A stretch of 64,000 nt of DNA from a virus, in IMG/VR virus record IMGVR_UViG_3300023174_000046, positions 1-64,000 of that record; one strand, 5' to 3'. Positions 7,301 through 13,770 of this stretch are shown piece by piece. Under the pieces are notes generated by a model. That model was not told where the DNA came from. It saw nothing but the letters and a program-made list of their open reading frames with translations, and searched no databases. The position numbers and the translations under genes were made by a program. Every line of letters begins with the position of its first letter. Positions within the stretch are counted from its first letter, which is position 1.

Positions 7301-8440
7301 TGTTGCATTGTCTCTTATTGCAATATATCGATCAGGTATTTCAAAGGATTCAAGTGTTACATCAACCCATGCTTGGTTAGTTGTCTGTGTATCGATGAGG
7401 TATTTGTATATACCAGTTGCACCTTCAATCTGTGTTGCAGGTGGGTAGGTTACAATTTGTGGTAATGTTACTGTTGGTGTAACAGTGGGTGTTACTGTGG
7501 GTGTGAGAGTTACAGTTGGTGTGACCGTTGCAGTTGGCGTAACAGTAGCTGTTGGTGTGACCGTTGCTGTGGGTGTAACAGTAGTTGTAGGTGTAACTGT
7601 AGATGTTACTGTGGGTGTTACTGTTGGGGTAACAGTCGGTGTGACTGTTGCAGTAGGCGTTACTGTTGGCGTGACTGTTGGGGTAACTGTTGGGGTAACT
7701 GTTGGAGTCACTGTTGGAGTCACTGTTGCTGTGGGTGTAACAGTAGATGTTGGTGTTACCGTTGGTGTAACAGTATTCGTTGGCGTGAGAGAAATGGTTG
7801 GTGTAACAGTTGGTGTAATAGAAGGTGTGAGCGAGACAGTAGGTGTTGGTGTTGCTGTTACCAGGTTAATGCCTGCAGCATCATAACCACCACGATCCTT
7901 TACAACAACGTTAAGTTCTGCATTCGCTGTAAACGGTGGTAGTATGAGCGAAAGTTTATTATCGCTGTATATATCGTAATTAATAAATTGATAGCCTGAG
8001 AACGTAGGGAATGAGGTTGAAAGACTTGCAGTGTTCGTAAAATCAGTGATTTCTACAAAGTTGCTGAGATAGTCAGTCAAGACGACACCACTTGAAATTT
8101 TATCAAAAAACGACCCACTCAAATAAACACCATTTGTAAAATAAAATCTGTAACCTAATAATGTAAGGTCTGCTTCTGTGCCGAGGGGCAATGTATATGC
8201 ATCTAGTGTTGTACCGGTGTAATAAACATTCGTTATATAGAGTGGTGCGCCAGATAAAAGAATAGGTGCTTCTGTATTCGAAGTAAGGGATGTAAAGTTA
8301 ACAGTAAGAGTGGAGAGATTATTGAAAAACGTTTGACTAACTGAAACATTTGTTACTGGTATGGGTGCACCTGATATCCGCACACTTTCGGTATTACTAT
8401 TATTATTAGTAATGATTTTATAAGTAGAACTGCGTTTCAC
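4343..8440 (-). CDS. Giant repeat-rich tail fibre/adhesin with LamG-like domains, 1365 aa
   Basis: Three elements alternate. After a beta-rich N-terminal part (about 1-190) come three low-complexity linkers of Pro-Thr-Val-Thr repeats (about 192-333, 446-484 and 876-960). Between them lie three copies of a roughly 120-residue domain with the core (V/I)PDRYI...DTGF(R/M)G...SAYNAAL..LGY (about 334-446, 485-606 and 960-1083). Two LamG/concanavalin-like domains (about 612-875 and 1087-1365) share AIWLDS.NSA, TWRD, YIKF and GIGRRFV and end ASKWG/SSKWG. LamG folds bind carbohydrates, so a host-receptor or decoration role on the virion is likely. A GTG start fits the late element TTAAATA at 8446-8452. 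Near-identical internal repeats invite recombination. Confidence 0.8.
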   Translation of the reverse strand: MKRSSTYKIITNNNSNTESVRISGAPIPVTNVSVSQTFFNNLSTLTVNFTSLTSNTEAPILLSGAPLYITNVYYTGTTLDAYTLPLGTEADLTLLGYRFYFTNGVYLSGSFFDKISSGVVLTDYLSNFVEITDFTNTASLSTSFPTFSGYQFINYDIYSDNKLSLILPPFTANAELNVVVKDRGGYDAAGINLVTATPTPTVSLTPSITPTVTPTISLTPTNTVTPTVTPTSTVTPTATVTPTVTPTVTPTVTPTVTPTVTPTATVTPTVTPTVTPTVTSTVTPTTTVTPTATVTPTATVTPTATVTPTVTLTPTVTPTVTPTVTLPQIVTYPPATQIEGATGIYKYLIDTQTTNQAWVDVTLESFEIPDRYIAIRDNATILFDTGFMGSSSYNSALNALGYPNVTTNAQTTSFTFYKPSTVTTFVKLCVISPLEYSTWNFKLNNIYYQPTPTPTVTPTVTVTPTTTVTPTVTHTPTVTPTVTPQDAFSPITIFGNQGIFEIPVNTGSPIPNIITFSFDNYDVPDRYIWYDNRNKRVLYDTGFRGNSAYNAALNALGYDAVVGPTTGQESFLNLSNIYTLPSNLDTWYVTLCVIAPLANSSWLVNVEDSVLFSGIPRNPAIWLDSSNSASVLDASGNPCALNTPVATWRDLTINNRHFEQPTSSARPVLSSYNNNKYIKFNAANATALLGNANSLTFSNNVAGITLASVAQFGNPNVLGATAAETIFANTRPSPGGGASTRVRLMTNPSRVQTGADEGFYFAAGGRRLDSDANDQGAPLDISTATVKNLSAPGVITTTINYAAANVNIFFNGNAAGSDPAFQTAGNTSPTNAARAGIGRRFVADAAYHNGVIGEFIAYERILTPAELYAVNFYLASKWGTLLPPTITPTPTPTPTVTPTVTPTITLTPTITPTPTVTPTVTRTATPTVTPTVTPTVTQTSGLSPTPTPTMTPTPTVTPQDAFSPITILGEQGIFEIPINTGSPIPNKITFSFDNFDIPDRYIWYDNRNKKALLDTGFRGNSAYNAALTALGYSVVVGPAVGEDFFFNLSNAYTLPSGLDTWYVTLCVIAPLANSSWLVNVEDSAPAMPPDPAIWLDSDNSATVIDSTGNPCTLNTPVSTWRDKTSNKRDFSQNISSNRPVLSSYRDRKYIKFTSANSTALTGTGNALTFSNGSSGITLISVSQFGNPNVGFTTLSAETIFANAVPPPGNTLSSRIKFMSNPAPISPVLNDRGVYFSAGGRRLDSDTNDGGAPLSLDTATEKNFLAPGIFTAAIDYAGARSTTLPPVAGTVSLFFNNITAGYDPAFQTAGNINATDAAKAGIGRRFVLSTPYYHNGVMGEFVAYDRLLTPEELTTATLYLSSKWGI

Positions 8441-8445
8441 TTGTT

Positions 8446-8452
8446 ATTATTT
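8446..8452 (-). promoter_or_regulatory. Late promoter for the giant fibre gene
   Basis: Read on the minus strand, TTAAATA ends a few bases before the GTG start at 8440. Confidence 0.5.
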
Positions 8453-8490
8453 AACGGAAAAAACAAATATTATCTAATAAGAATGCCTGT

Positions 8491-8925
8491 TTAACTGTAT
8501 GTTTTAAGTATTAAGTCAACTGCGTTAGAAGCAACTGGCATATCCTGTATTTCACTATAATCACCATAAGGGTCGTTATGATCTGCTTTTGTTGTTATGA
8601 TGGTGTTTTTTGGACACGTCTCAATTATTAAATTAAGCAGCAATTTAGATGCTGCATTTGTTTTGGATCTTTCAAGTAAATCTTTAACATTTTCTGTATT
8701 GAATTTACCCTTCAAGGCTTGTATGGGGTTAGTATATTTTAGAAATATTTCTATTGGTAAAAAGATGAGCGTGGTTTCAGCGCAGTCTCTTATTACTCTT
8801 GCTGCACCTTGCTTAATGATTGTAATTCCTGTTTCAGGATTTGTGAAAGCTTTTTGCGCTGGTCCATATAATTTTGCTTTAGGTTCCAACGAATTTTCAA
8901 GTATGATGGTTTCAATATTTGTCAT
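8491..8925 (-). CDS. Hypothetical protein, 144 aa
   Basis: A soluble 144-residue protein starting MTNIETIILENSLEPKAK. It has no membrane segment and no motif I recognise; the ITIIKQGAARVIRDCAETTLIFLP core looks alpha/beta. It is divergent from the GTG-start gene at 8948, and no late element is seen upstream, so it may be expressed early. Confidence 0.6.
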   Translation of the reverse strand: MTNIETIILENSLEPKAKLYGPAQKAFTNPETGITIIKQGAARVIRDCAETTLIFLPIEIFLKYTNPIQALKGKFNTENVKDLLERSKTNAASKLLLNLIIETCPKNTIITTKADHNDPYGDYSEIQDMPVASNAVDLILKTYS

Positions 8926-8947
8926 TTTTTGTCTAAATACTTATAGG

Positions 8948-9259
8948 GTGAATCTCATCATTAATGCAGATTTATCAAACCCACCGACAAGCAAGTTATC
9001 TTTTCGGGAGCTAACCTTTTACGCACATGAATTCTGTAATTATTCTGTTATTCTGGAAACAGACAACAACAAAGACATCTACTACAAATACCTCAAAGGA
9101 TGGCCAATGGAGTTTATTGAAGACATCTTACCGGTAGGTGAAGAGGATGGCTTGCGTATTGATATTGAATCAAACTACGCACCTACAGTTCTTGTAGACA
9201 GAATTACATCAAGTAATCTTGTCTATTTATTGGAGTGTATAGGTTTTAGGCTTTTTTAG
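8948..9259 (+). CDS. Hypothetical late protein, 103 aa (GTG start)
   Basis: The longer in-frame reading region runs antisense to the gene at 8491-8925, so I place the start at the GTG at 8948, eight bases after TAAATA (8934-8939). The 103-residue product (MNLIINADLSNPPTSKLSF...) is an acidic alpha/beta protein ending CIGFRLF. No family is recognised. Its end overlaps by 14 bases the convergent histone-like gene. Confidence 0.6.
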   Translation: MNLIINADLSNPPTSKLSFRELTFYAHEFCNYSVILETDNNKDIYYKYLKGWPMEFIEDILPVGEEDGLRIDIESNYAPTVLVDRITSSNLVYLLECIGFRLF

Positions 9260-9443
9260 CTTTGCGTGCATTACGGACTTCCGTAATGTTCTTACGCTCT
9301 GCTTTGCAGACGTCTGCAATGGCCTTGAGGCCTTTGCGAAGTCTTGAGGAAGCAGCATTCTGTTCCTTGACAAAGAACTTTTCGCAATCTGCGGTTAAAG
9401 CTGCGGCCAACTGTGTGATAGTTTCAATGAAGTTTGTTTGCAT
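9246..9443 (-). CDS. Histone H1-like (Hc1-type) DNA-binding protein, 65 aa
   Basis: The sequence resembles the Hc1/bacterial histone H1-like family: an acidic-to-basic helix with DCEKFFVKEQNAASSRLRKG followed by a Lys/Arg/Ala tail (EVRNARKAKKA). In bacterial members the segment F-E-K-F-x-V-K-x-N-x-A-(A/G)-x-(T/S)-R-x-R-K is the hallmark, and almost all of it is seen here. Such proteins condense DNA, so this one could compact phage DNA or displace host chromatin proteins. A late-like element (TATAAATT) sits about five bases upstream of the start. Similarity is from recalled family pattern. Confidence 0.6.
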   Translation of the reverse strand: MQTNFIETITQLAAALTADCEKFFVKEQNAASSRLRKGLKAIADVCKAERKNITEVRNARKAKKA

Positions 9444-9471
9444 ACGTTAATTTATACGATTCTATTATATT

Positions 9472-9567
9472 TCAACTGGGTTTTTCAACACCGGGTATAT
9501 TGCCTTTGTATTTTGGAAATTCTTTGAGTTTCTTTTTTTGCTTTTTACTTTTAACTTTTTTTGCCAT
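9472..9567 (-). CDS. Very basic micro-protein, 31 aa
   Basis: A short frame, MAKKVKSKKQKKKLKEF..., with 12 Lys in 31 residues, ending GVEKPS. It lies just upstream of the histone-like gene on the same strand. It may be another DNA-binding or head-internal peptide, but the evidence is limited to its composition and position. Confidence 0.35.
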   Translation of the reverse strand: MAKKVKSKKQKKKLKEFPKYKGNIPGVEKPS

Positions 9568-9615
9568 ATACTGTTTAAAATTCACAAATATATTTATCAA
9601 ATAAAAGAAAAATGC

Positions 9616-9643
9616 TTGAATATAACATAAAATCACTTAATAT
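9616..9643 (+). promoter_or_regulatory. Possible early promoter, TTGAAT-16-TAATAT
   Basis: TTGAAT at 9616-9621 and TAATAT at 9638-9643 with a 16-base spacer, 39 bases upstream of a strong terminator. The transcript would be only about 60 bases. Confidence 0.4.
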
Positions 9644-9682
9644 ATGAATGTTGGTGGTTCGTGTAAGTGTTGTGTAAATTAA
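9644..9682 (+). CDS. Possible 12-residue Cys-rich peptide, or part of a small RNA
   Basis: The frame MNVGGSCKCCVN lies directly before a terminator hairpin and just after a promoter-like sequence. Predicted initiation would fall inside the frame, so a short non-coding RNA of about 60 bases is an equally good reading. Three Cys in 12 residues is unusual and could bind metal. Confidence 0.25.
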   Translation: MNVGGSCKCCVN

Positions 9683-9711
9683 CCCCTATGTGAAAGCATA
9701 GGGGTTTTTTT
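9682..9711 (+). terminator. Rho-independent terminator
   Basis: A perfect 9-bp stem (ACCCCTATG / CATAGGGGT, 9682-9690 and 9697-9705) with a 6-base loop is followed by seven T. It ends the short transcript before the late gene at 9736. Confidence 0.85.
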
Positions 9712-9721
9712 ATGTTTTCTT

Positions 9722-9729
9722 TATAAATA
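9722..9729 (+). promoter_or_regulatory. Late promoter (TATAAATA)
   Basis: A perfect T4 late consensus, six bases before the ATG at 9736. Confidence 0.85.
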
Positions 9730-9735
9730 ATATAA

Positions 9736-10794
9736 ATGCCTATCAAAAAATACGTTAGCCTTGAGTCCAAACTCAATGAGGTTTTGAAATTGTCTAATAC
9801 AAGAGTGCTGTTTGTAAGAGAAGACGCTACTGTTTTGATTCAAAAAGATCAAGCAAAAAACGTGGACGAATTTAGAGTACCAGATGCTACAGCAGATAAA
9901 TTAAAAAAAGAAATACGTGATTCTACATATGAAGGTCAAATACAGACCTTTCTTGCAAGTAAAAATTACACCGCAAAAGCTTTTCAAGGCAAAGGATTCA
10001 ATTTACTATTAGCAACAATTTTTGAAAGCAGTGATGAAGATCTCAAAAAATTTGTTGAATTTATTGATTCAAATAATGATTTAAAATTTGCCGAACACCC
10101 TGCTGATAATGTTGCAACATTGGCTCGTAGCAAAGGATTACCAGACACATTAATAAACAATTTATCCAACCTAAATGAATTGAGAGATGCAGGTGGCAAT
10201 AGCGTTGGTCCAGGCGAAATTTTATTCGCAATTGTGTTTAGCGATATTTTAAACAGTGTTACTGGTGGTGACTTGCAGTATGGTGACAAGAAGGTTGAAG
10301 TAAAAAAGAACGGTGGACATTTTGGACAGCAAGCAGGTCGCGGTGGAATGAAGTTGCTTAAGACTCTTTTTGTGGAGCCTTTCATACGTAACCCTGACAA
10401 ATTAAAGCAAATTGATAAGAGTTTAAATATTAGATTGGGTGATATTTTACTTGCTAGCTATAGAGCTGTTGATAACAAACAAGAGTTTGTTAATTTTGCA
10501 ATCAAGACATTAAACAGCATTTATGCAAATAATGCTCCGCTAGCTGAAAAATACTTTAATGAAGAGTTGTTTCGTTCTGGTGATGCAAAGCAAATAACTA
10601 ACGCGTTATTAAAACTAAACACAGATGGTTATCTGAAGAGCGATTTTGTAATGTTCATTGATAAGAACTATAACTATGTTGTTTCAACAAAAGAAGATTT
10701 AATTAAACCGGACGGCTACATTGATGCAGGCAAAGTTAAAACAATGGGCAATTTTACAATCAATGATCTGTATCCCAAGATCGGTATAAAATGA
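9736..10794 (+). CDS. PD-(D/E)XK-nuclease-like phage protein, 352 aa
   Basis: The central region contains VGPGEILFAIVFSD (about 156-169), then GGDLQYGDKKVEVKK and GGHFGQQAGRGG (about 175-205). The order Glu, Asp-Leu, then Glu-x-Lys in VEVKK matches the PD-(D/E)XK nuclease core. Similar GPGE...VEVK...GRLG proteins occur in marine T4-like phages without an assigned role. The gene has its own late promoter and shares ATGA with the nucleotidyltransferase-like gene, so a DNA-end-processing pair is possible. Nuclease activity is inferred from motif order only; N- and C-terminal parts are unassigned. Confidence 0.55.
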   Translation: MPIKKYVSLESKLNEVLKLSNTRVLFVREDATVLIQKDQAKNVDEFRVPDATADKLKKEIRDSTYEGQIQTFLASKNYTAKAFQGKGFNLLLATIFESSDEDLKKFVEFIDSNNDLKFAEHPADNVATLARSKGLPDTLINNLSNLNELRDAGGNSVGPGEILFAIVFSDILNSVTGGDLQYGDKKVEVKKNGGHFGQQAGRGGMKLLKTLFVEPFIRNPDKLKQIDKSLNIRLGDILLASYRAVDNKQEFVNFAIKTLNSIYANNAPLAEKYFNEELFRSGDAKQITNALLKLNTDGYLKSDFVMFIDKNYNYVVSTKEDLIKPDGYIDAGKVKTMGNFTINDLYPKIGIK

Positions 10795-11885
10795 TTACCT
10801 TTAAGAATTTTATTATTGTACAGGAGGGCGGTGCTGGTGGTCACATGGCTCATCCTTTTGATTTACCTTCCGTAAACAGAGGCAATGATTTGTTAAATTT
10901 TTTTAAAAGAGCTTTAATCAGCTTGAAGCAAAAGAAAGGCAGCGTAAAGTTTGATGGGCTCAATACAAGTATCAAGCTAGTTCGAACTGAAGATAGTAAG
11001 TTTCGTTTTGCATTAGACAGAGGAAGCAACAAGGAGATAGACATACAAGGCATTACTGTTGATAATATTGATCAGAGATTTGATTCTTCTACAGGCGGTG
11101 GACAGAAAATGATTGAGGTTGGTAAATTCTTACTTCCTATCCTTGATAGTGCAATCGATTTAATAATGCCGGAATTAAAGAAATTAAAAATGACATCAAA
11201 CAGCAATAGATTTCTCAATACAGAGTATATTACTGGTACCACAAATGTTACACAATACGATCGCAACATGATAGTGTTCCATGGTATTAAAGAATTTTAT
11301 CTTGCTAAAAGTCCCAAGCTGGCTCGTATAGGGAGAGTCTCGCGTGAGACAGCGTATGATGGTGCAGCATTAGATACATTAATTGCTAAACTCAAACCTG
11401 TGTTTCATCAGCATAGTTTTGAGGTCTTTGGTCCTACTCGAGTTGATCTCGCACAAACAGCAGATTTTACTGAAGCTCTCAATCAACCCATCACAGTTGT
11501 TTATGCAGCTAATAACAGCGTTACACAACCATTATCCACTTGGCTCAAAAAAGCAGTAAACCCGCGCAATGCACAAATAGTTAATGTTGCTGGCAAAAAA
11601 GTACCTGCAATGACAAAGAGCAATTACATGTATGTTATGGCAGGTAACCCCATTGATGCTATAACAACAGATCCCAAATCACAAAAATTAATTGTTGATG
11701 GAGCAATTTTGTATCATGCAACAAGAGTACTCGGCAATAGCGTATTGCAAGGGTTAGGATCCTCGGCTGGTGAACTCACCAAGCATGAAGGTGTTGTTTT
11801 AAGAGATCCAAAAATATCTTCTAACCCGGTTAAGATAACTGGTGAGTTTATTGTTAAGGGCATGGAGAGTTCTTTTCGCAAATGA
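10791..11885 (+). CDS. Nucleotidyltransferase/DNA- or RNA-ligase-like protein, 364 aa
   Basis: Covalent-nucleotidyltransferase motifs are visible: motif I as KFDGLN (KxDG) near residue 54, a possible motif III (FLNTEYITG) near 140, motif IV as HEGVVLRD near 328 and motif V as PVKITGEF near 345. These are the active-site Lys and metal/nucleotide contacts of DNA and RNA ligases and capping enzymes. The start MITFKNFIIVQEGGAGGHM resembles T4 capsid-targeting N-termini (MKTYQEFIAE type), with a possible gp21 cleavage site after VQE. It overlaps the nuclease-like gene (ATGA) and the next small gene (ATGA). Substrate unknown. Confidence 0.6.
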   Translation: MITFKNFIIVQEGGAGGHMAHPFDLPSVNRGNDLLNFFKRALISLKQKKGSVKFDGLNTSIKLVRTEDSKFRFALDRGSNKEIDIQGITVDNIDQRFDSSTGGGQKMIEVGKFLLPILDSAIDLIMPELKKLKMTSNSNRFLNTEYITGTTNVTQYDRNMIVFHGIKEFYLAKSPKLARIGRVSRETAYDGAALDTLIAKLKPVFHQHSFEVFGPTRVDLAQTADFTEALNQPITVVYAANNSVTQPLSTWLKKAVNPRNAQIVNVAGKKVPAMTKSNYMYVMAGNPIDAITTDPKSQKLIVDGAILYHATRVLGNSVLQGLGSSAGELTKHEGVVLRDPKISSNPVKITGEFIVKGMESSFRK

Positions 11886-12082
11886 AACCTTTTAAAAAAT
11901 TTATTGAAGATACGGCCAGCTTGAATCACACAACAACCAAGCAAGTTAGTTACAGATATACACCAAAAGAAGATGCACACAGCACAGGTAATATTGAAGC
12001 TAATATTGTTGGTACAGAATCAGAAGAAAACATTAAAAAGAAGAAAAAAATAAAAGATTTAAAGTCAAAGAAACCGGTATAA
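11882..12082 (+). CDS. Small Lys-rich protein with a capsid-targeting-like N-terminus, 66 aa
   Basis: MKPFKKFIEDTASL at the start resembles T4 internal-protein leader sequences (M-K-x-(F/Y)-x-x-F-I), and the C-terminus is very basic (IKKKKKIKDLKSKKPV). Such composition suits an internal head protein bound to DNA. The start codon overlaps the stop of the ligase-like gene (ATGA). No enzymatic motif is present. Confidence 0.55.
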   Translation: MKPFKKFIEDTASLNHTTTKQVSYRYTPKEDAHSTGNIEANIVGTESEENIKKKKKIKDLKSKKPV

Positions 12083-12085
12083 ATA
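12078..12085 (+). promoter_or_regulatory. Late promoter (TATAAATA)
   Basis: A perfect late consensus six bases before the ATG at 12092; it overlaps the stop of the preceding gene and is flanked by the imperfect dyad CCGG/CTGG. Confidence 0.85.
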
Positions 12086-12091
12086 CTGGTA

Positions 12092-13738
12092 ATGGACTCT
12101 TTAAATTTACTGCTTGAAAAGACTGTAGCGGTACCCGCAGTCCACAGCTTACAAGAAAAAAATATCTTATATGTGAACAGGATAGATAACCTCTTTGTTC
12201 CAAATGTTGAAATGGAGAAGCCTTTACTTTCAATAACAGTTAATGGTGTTGAAAAAATATTTGAAAATATTGGAACAGTAAACGCCCCTGCAATCAACCT
12301 TACAGTGTCATGTGGCAGCAAAGCAGTGAATCTTGCCGTGCAGGTTAAGATGGGTCATAGAAAATTAGAATTAAGTCGCAAGTCTCTTCATTTAGTTGAT
12401 GAAAATTATAATGTAAATGAAATTATTCATAAGAAAAAAGAAGTTAAAAAAACATTTTCACAAGAAGACATTAAAGCAGCATTTAGAGAGAAAAAACCAA
12501 CAATTGGTATTGTTGCAGAAAAAAATCTTAAAAATAGCGCAAGAAGAGAAATACCCGAAATTGTTAATCTTAAAATTAATCCTATCAAACTTAATCCAAT
12601 TATTATTAATAATACAGATTCAAGTGATTATGTAAAAGAAACATATGTTGATGTAGCTGTTGATCCTGTTGATAAAAATAGTTTCTATGACCCAGAGTAT
12701 ATCGTTAACGAAGCGCTTAATGCAGAGAAACCTGCAAGCTGGTACATACGCCCTTTACTTGAAACACCTAGAGATATTAATTTTGTTGAAATATTTAAAA
12801 AAGAACTTTTATTAAAAGAATGCTTGAAGAATAGAATTGCTTTAAGAGTAGAAGCATTAAAGCAGATTTTTACAAAGAAAAACCACGTGAGTATTTTTGT
12901 AGATACAAAAAACAATATTTTAGAAATTAAAAACGACAATAACAACCCAGTTTTATTTTCTTATAAAGGTCAATTAGTCGGTTACCCTGTAGTAGAGGGA
13001 GTTAATGTTGCTGTTGTTACAGAGCAGCTAACTGGTGTTGTACTTAATAATAGAGAAAAAATTAATCTCATAAAACAACTGATTAGCTCAGAAGATGGCT
13101 CAGTTTTAGAAGAAGATACACTCTCTACATATTCTTCATCATTGCTTAATTTTCCGCTCCCAACTCAAGAGATGTATTTTAGTGCCCCTTCTATTACCAA
13201 GAGGTACAATTATACAGTAAATTCAAAGCAAAGAAATATTGAAATCGTTGATGTTATGACAGGTAATGTCGAGCATATCGAATTGGCAGCAAACGAATCA
13301 TTTTCATATACTCCATTTTTCCAGGGTGATAATTTAATTGTTAATACTATAGAGCTAAAAGACTATTCTGATGCTGTAGCTCAAGTTGGTTATGTGTATA
13401 AAACAAGAAAGTATATGGGACCGTCTTTTAGGGAAGTACAGGAAAACACCACAACTCGAATTGAGCAGTATAATTATATTCTTGAGGATGTAAAGAAGAG
13501 AGAAGAAGAATTATTAACACATCAACATGGTGTTGGAGATGGGGCCCGGTCTGGTGATTCTGATAATCCTAATTTTAATGCGTACCCGCTATTAGCACTA
13601 ATTAATGATAGTACAACTTACTTAAAATTAATTGCTCCGCCTCTTACAACACCTATTACACGAATATTACCTGTACAAGATGCGGCAGACGCTAATACAT
13701 TGAATCCCCCACATAATCCATTTCAGATAACAGCATAG
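12092..13738 (+). CDS. Probable virion structural protein, 548 aa
   Basis: I cannot assign a family. The N-terminal 100 residues look like a beta-sandwich (LLSITVNGVEKIFENIG...), a Lys-rich stretch follows (about 105-165), then a long alpha/beta region and a C-terminal part ending in a Pro-rich tail (LIAPPLTTPITRILP). A segment near the C-terminus is coiled-coil-like (IEQYNYILEDVKKREEELL). It has a perfect late promoter and is followed by a fibre gene, both consistent with a virion component. Confidence 0.55.
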   Translation: MDSLNLLLEKTVAVPAVHSLQEKNILYVNRIDNLFVPNVEMEKPLLSITVNGVEKIFENIGTVNAPAINLTVSCGSKAVNLAVQVKMGHRKLELSRKSLHLVDENYNVNEIIHKKKEVKKTFSQEDIKAAFREKKPTIGIVAEKNLKNSARREIPEIVNLKINPIKLNPIIINNTDSSDYVKETYVDVAVDPVDKNSFYDPEYIVNEALNAEKPASWYIRPLLETPRDINFVEIFKKELLLKECLKNRIALRVEALKQIFTKKNHVSIFVDTKNNILEIKNDNNNPVLFSYKGQLVGYPVVEGVNVAVVTEQLTGVVLNNREKINLIKQLISSEDGSVLEEDTLSTYSSSLLNFPLPTQEMYFSAPSITKRYNYTVNSKQRNIEIVDVMTGNVEHIELAANESFSYTPFFQGDNLIVNTIELKDYSDAVAQVGYVYKTRKYMGPSFREVQENTTTRIEQYNYILEDVKKREEELLTHQHGVGDGARSGDSDNPNFNAYPLLALINDSTTYLKLIAPPLTTPITRILPVQDAADANTLNPPHNPFQITA

Positions 13739-13757
13739 AGATCTACACAATAAAACA

Positions 13758-13764
13758 ATAAATA
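13758..13764 (+). promoter_or_regulatory. Late promoter (ATAAATA)
   Basis: ATAAATA six bases before the ATG at 13771. Confidence 0.75.
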
Positions 13765-13770
13765 ACCTAT

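Noticed and set aside
7440-7865. Short tandem repeats as a possible CRISPR array
   Set aside because: Units are about 12 bases, contiguous, without unique spacers, and translate in frame as PTVT; this is a protein-coding repeat.
7485-7886. Plus-strand frame encoding a Gly-Val-Thr-Val repeat protein
   Set aside because: It is the exact antisense of the Pro-Thr-Val-Thr linker of the fibre gene and has no promoter; the repeat makes every frame open.
8597-8947. Upstream part of the long plus-strand frame that ends at 9259
   Set aside because: It runs antisense to the gene at 8491-8925; the late promoter at 8934 and GTG at 8948 give the better start.
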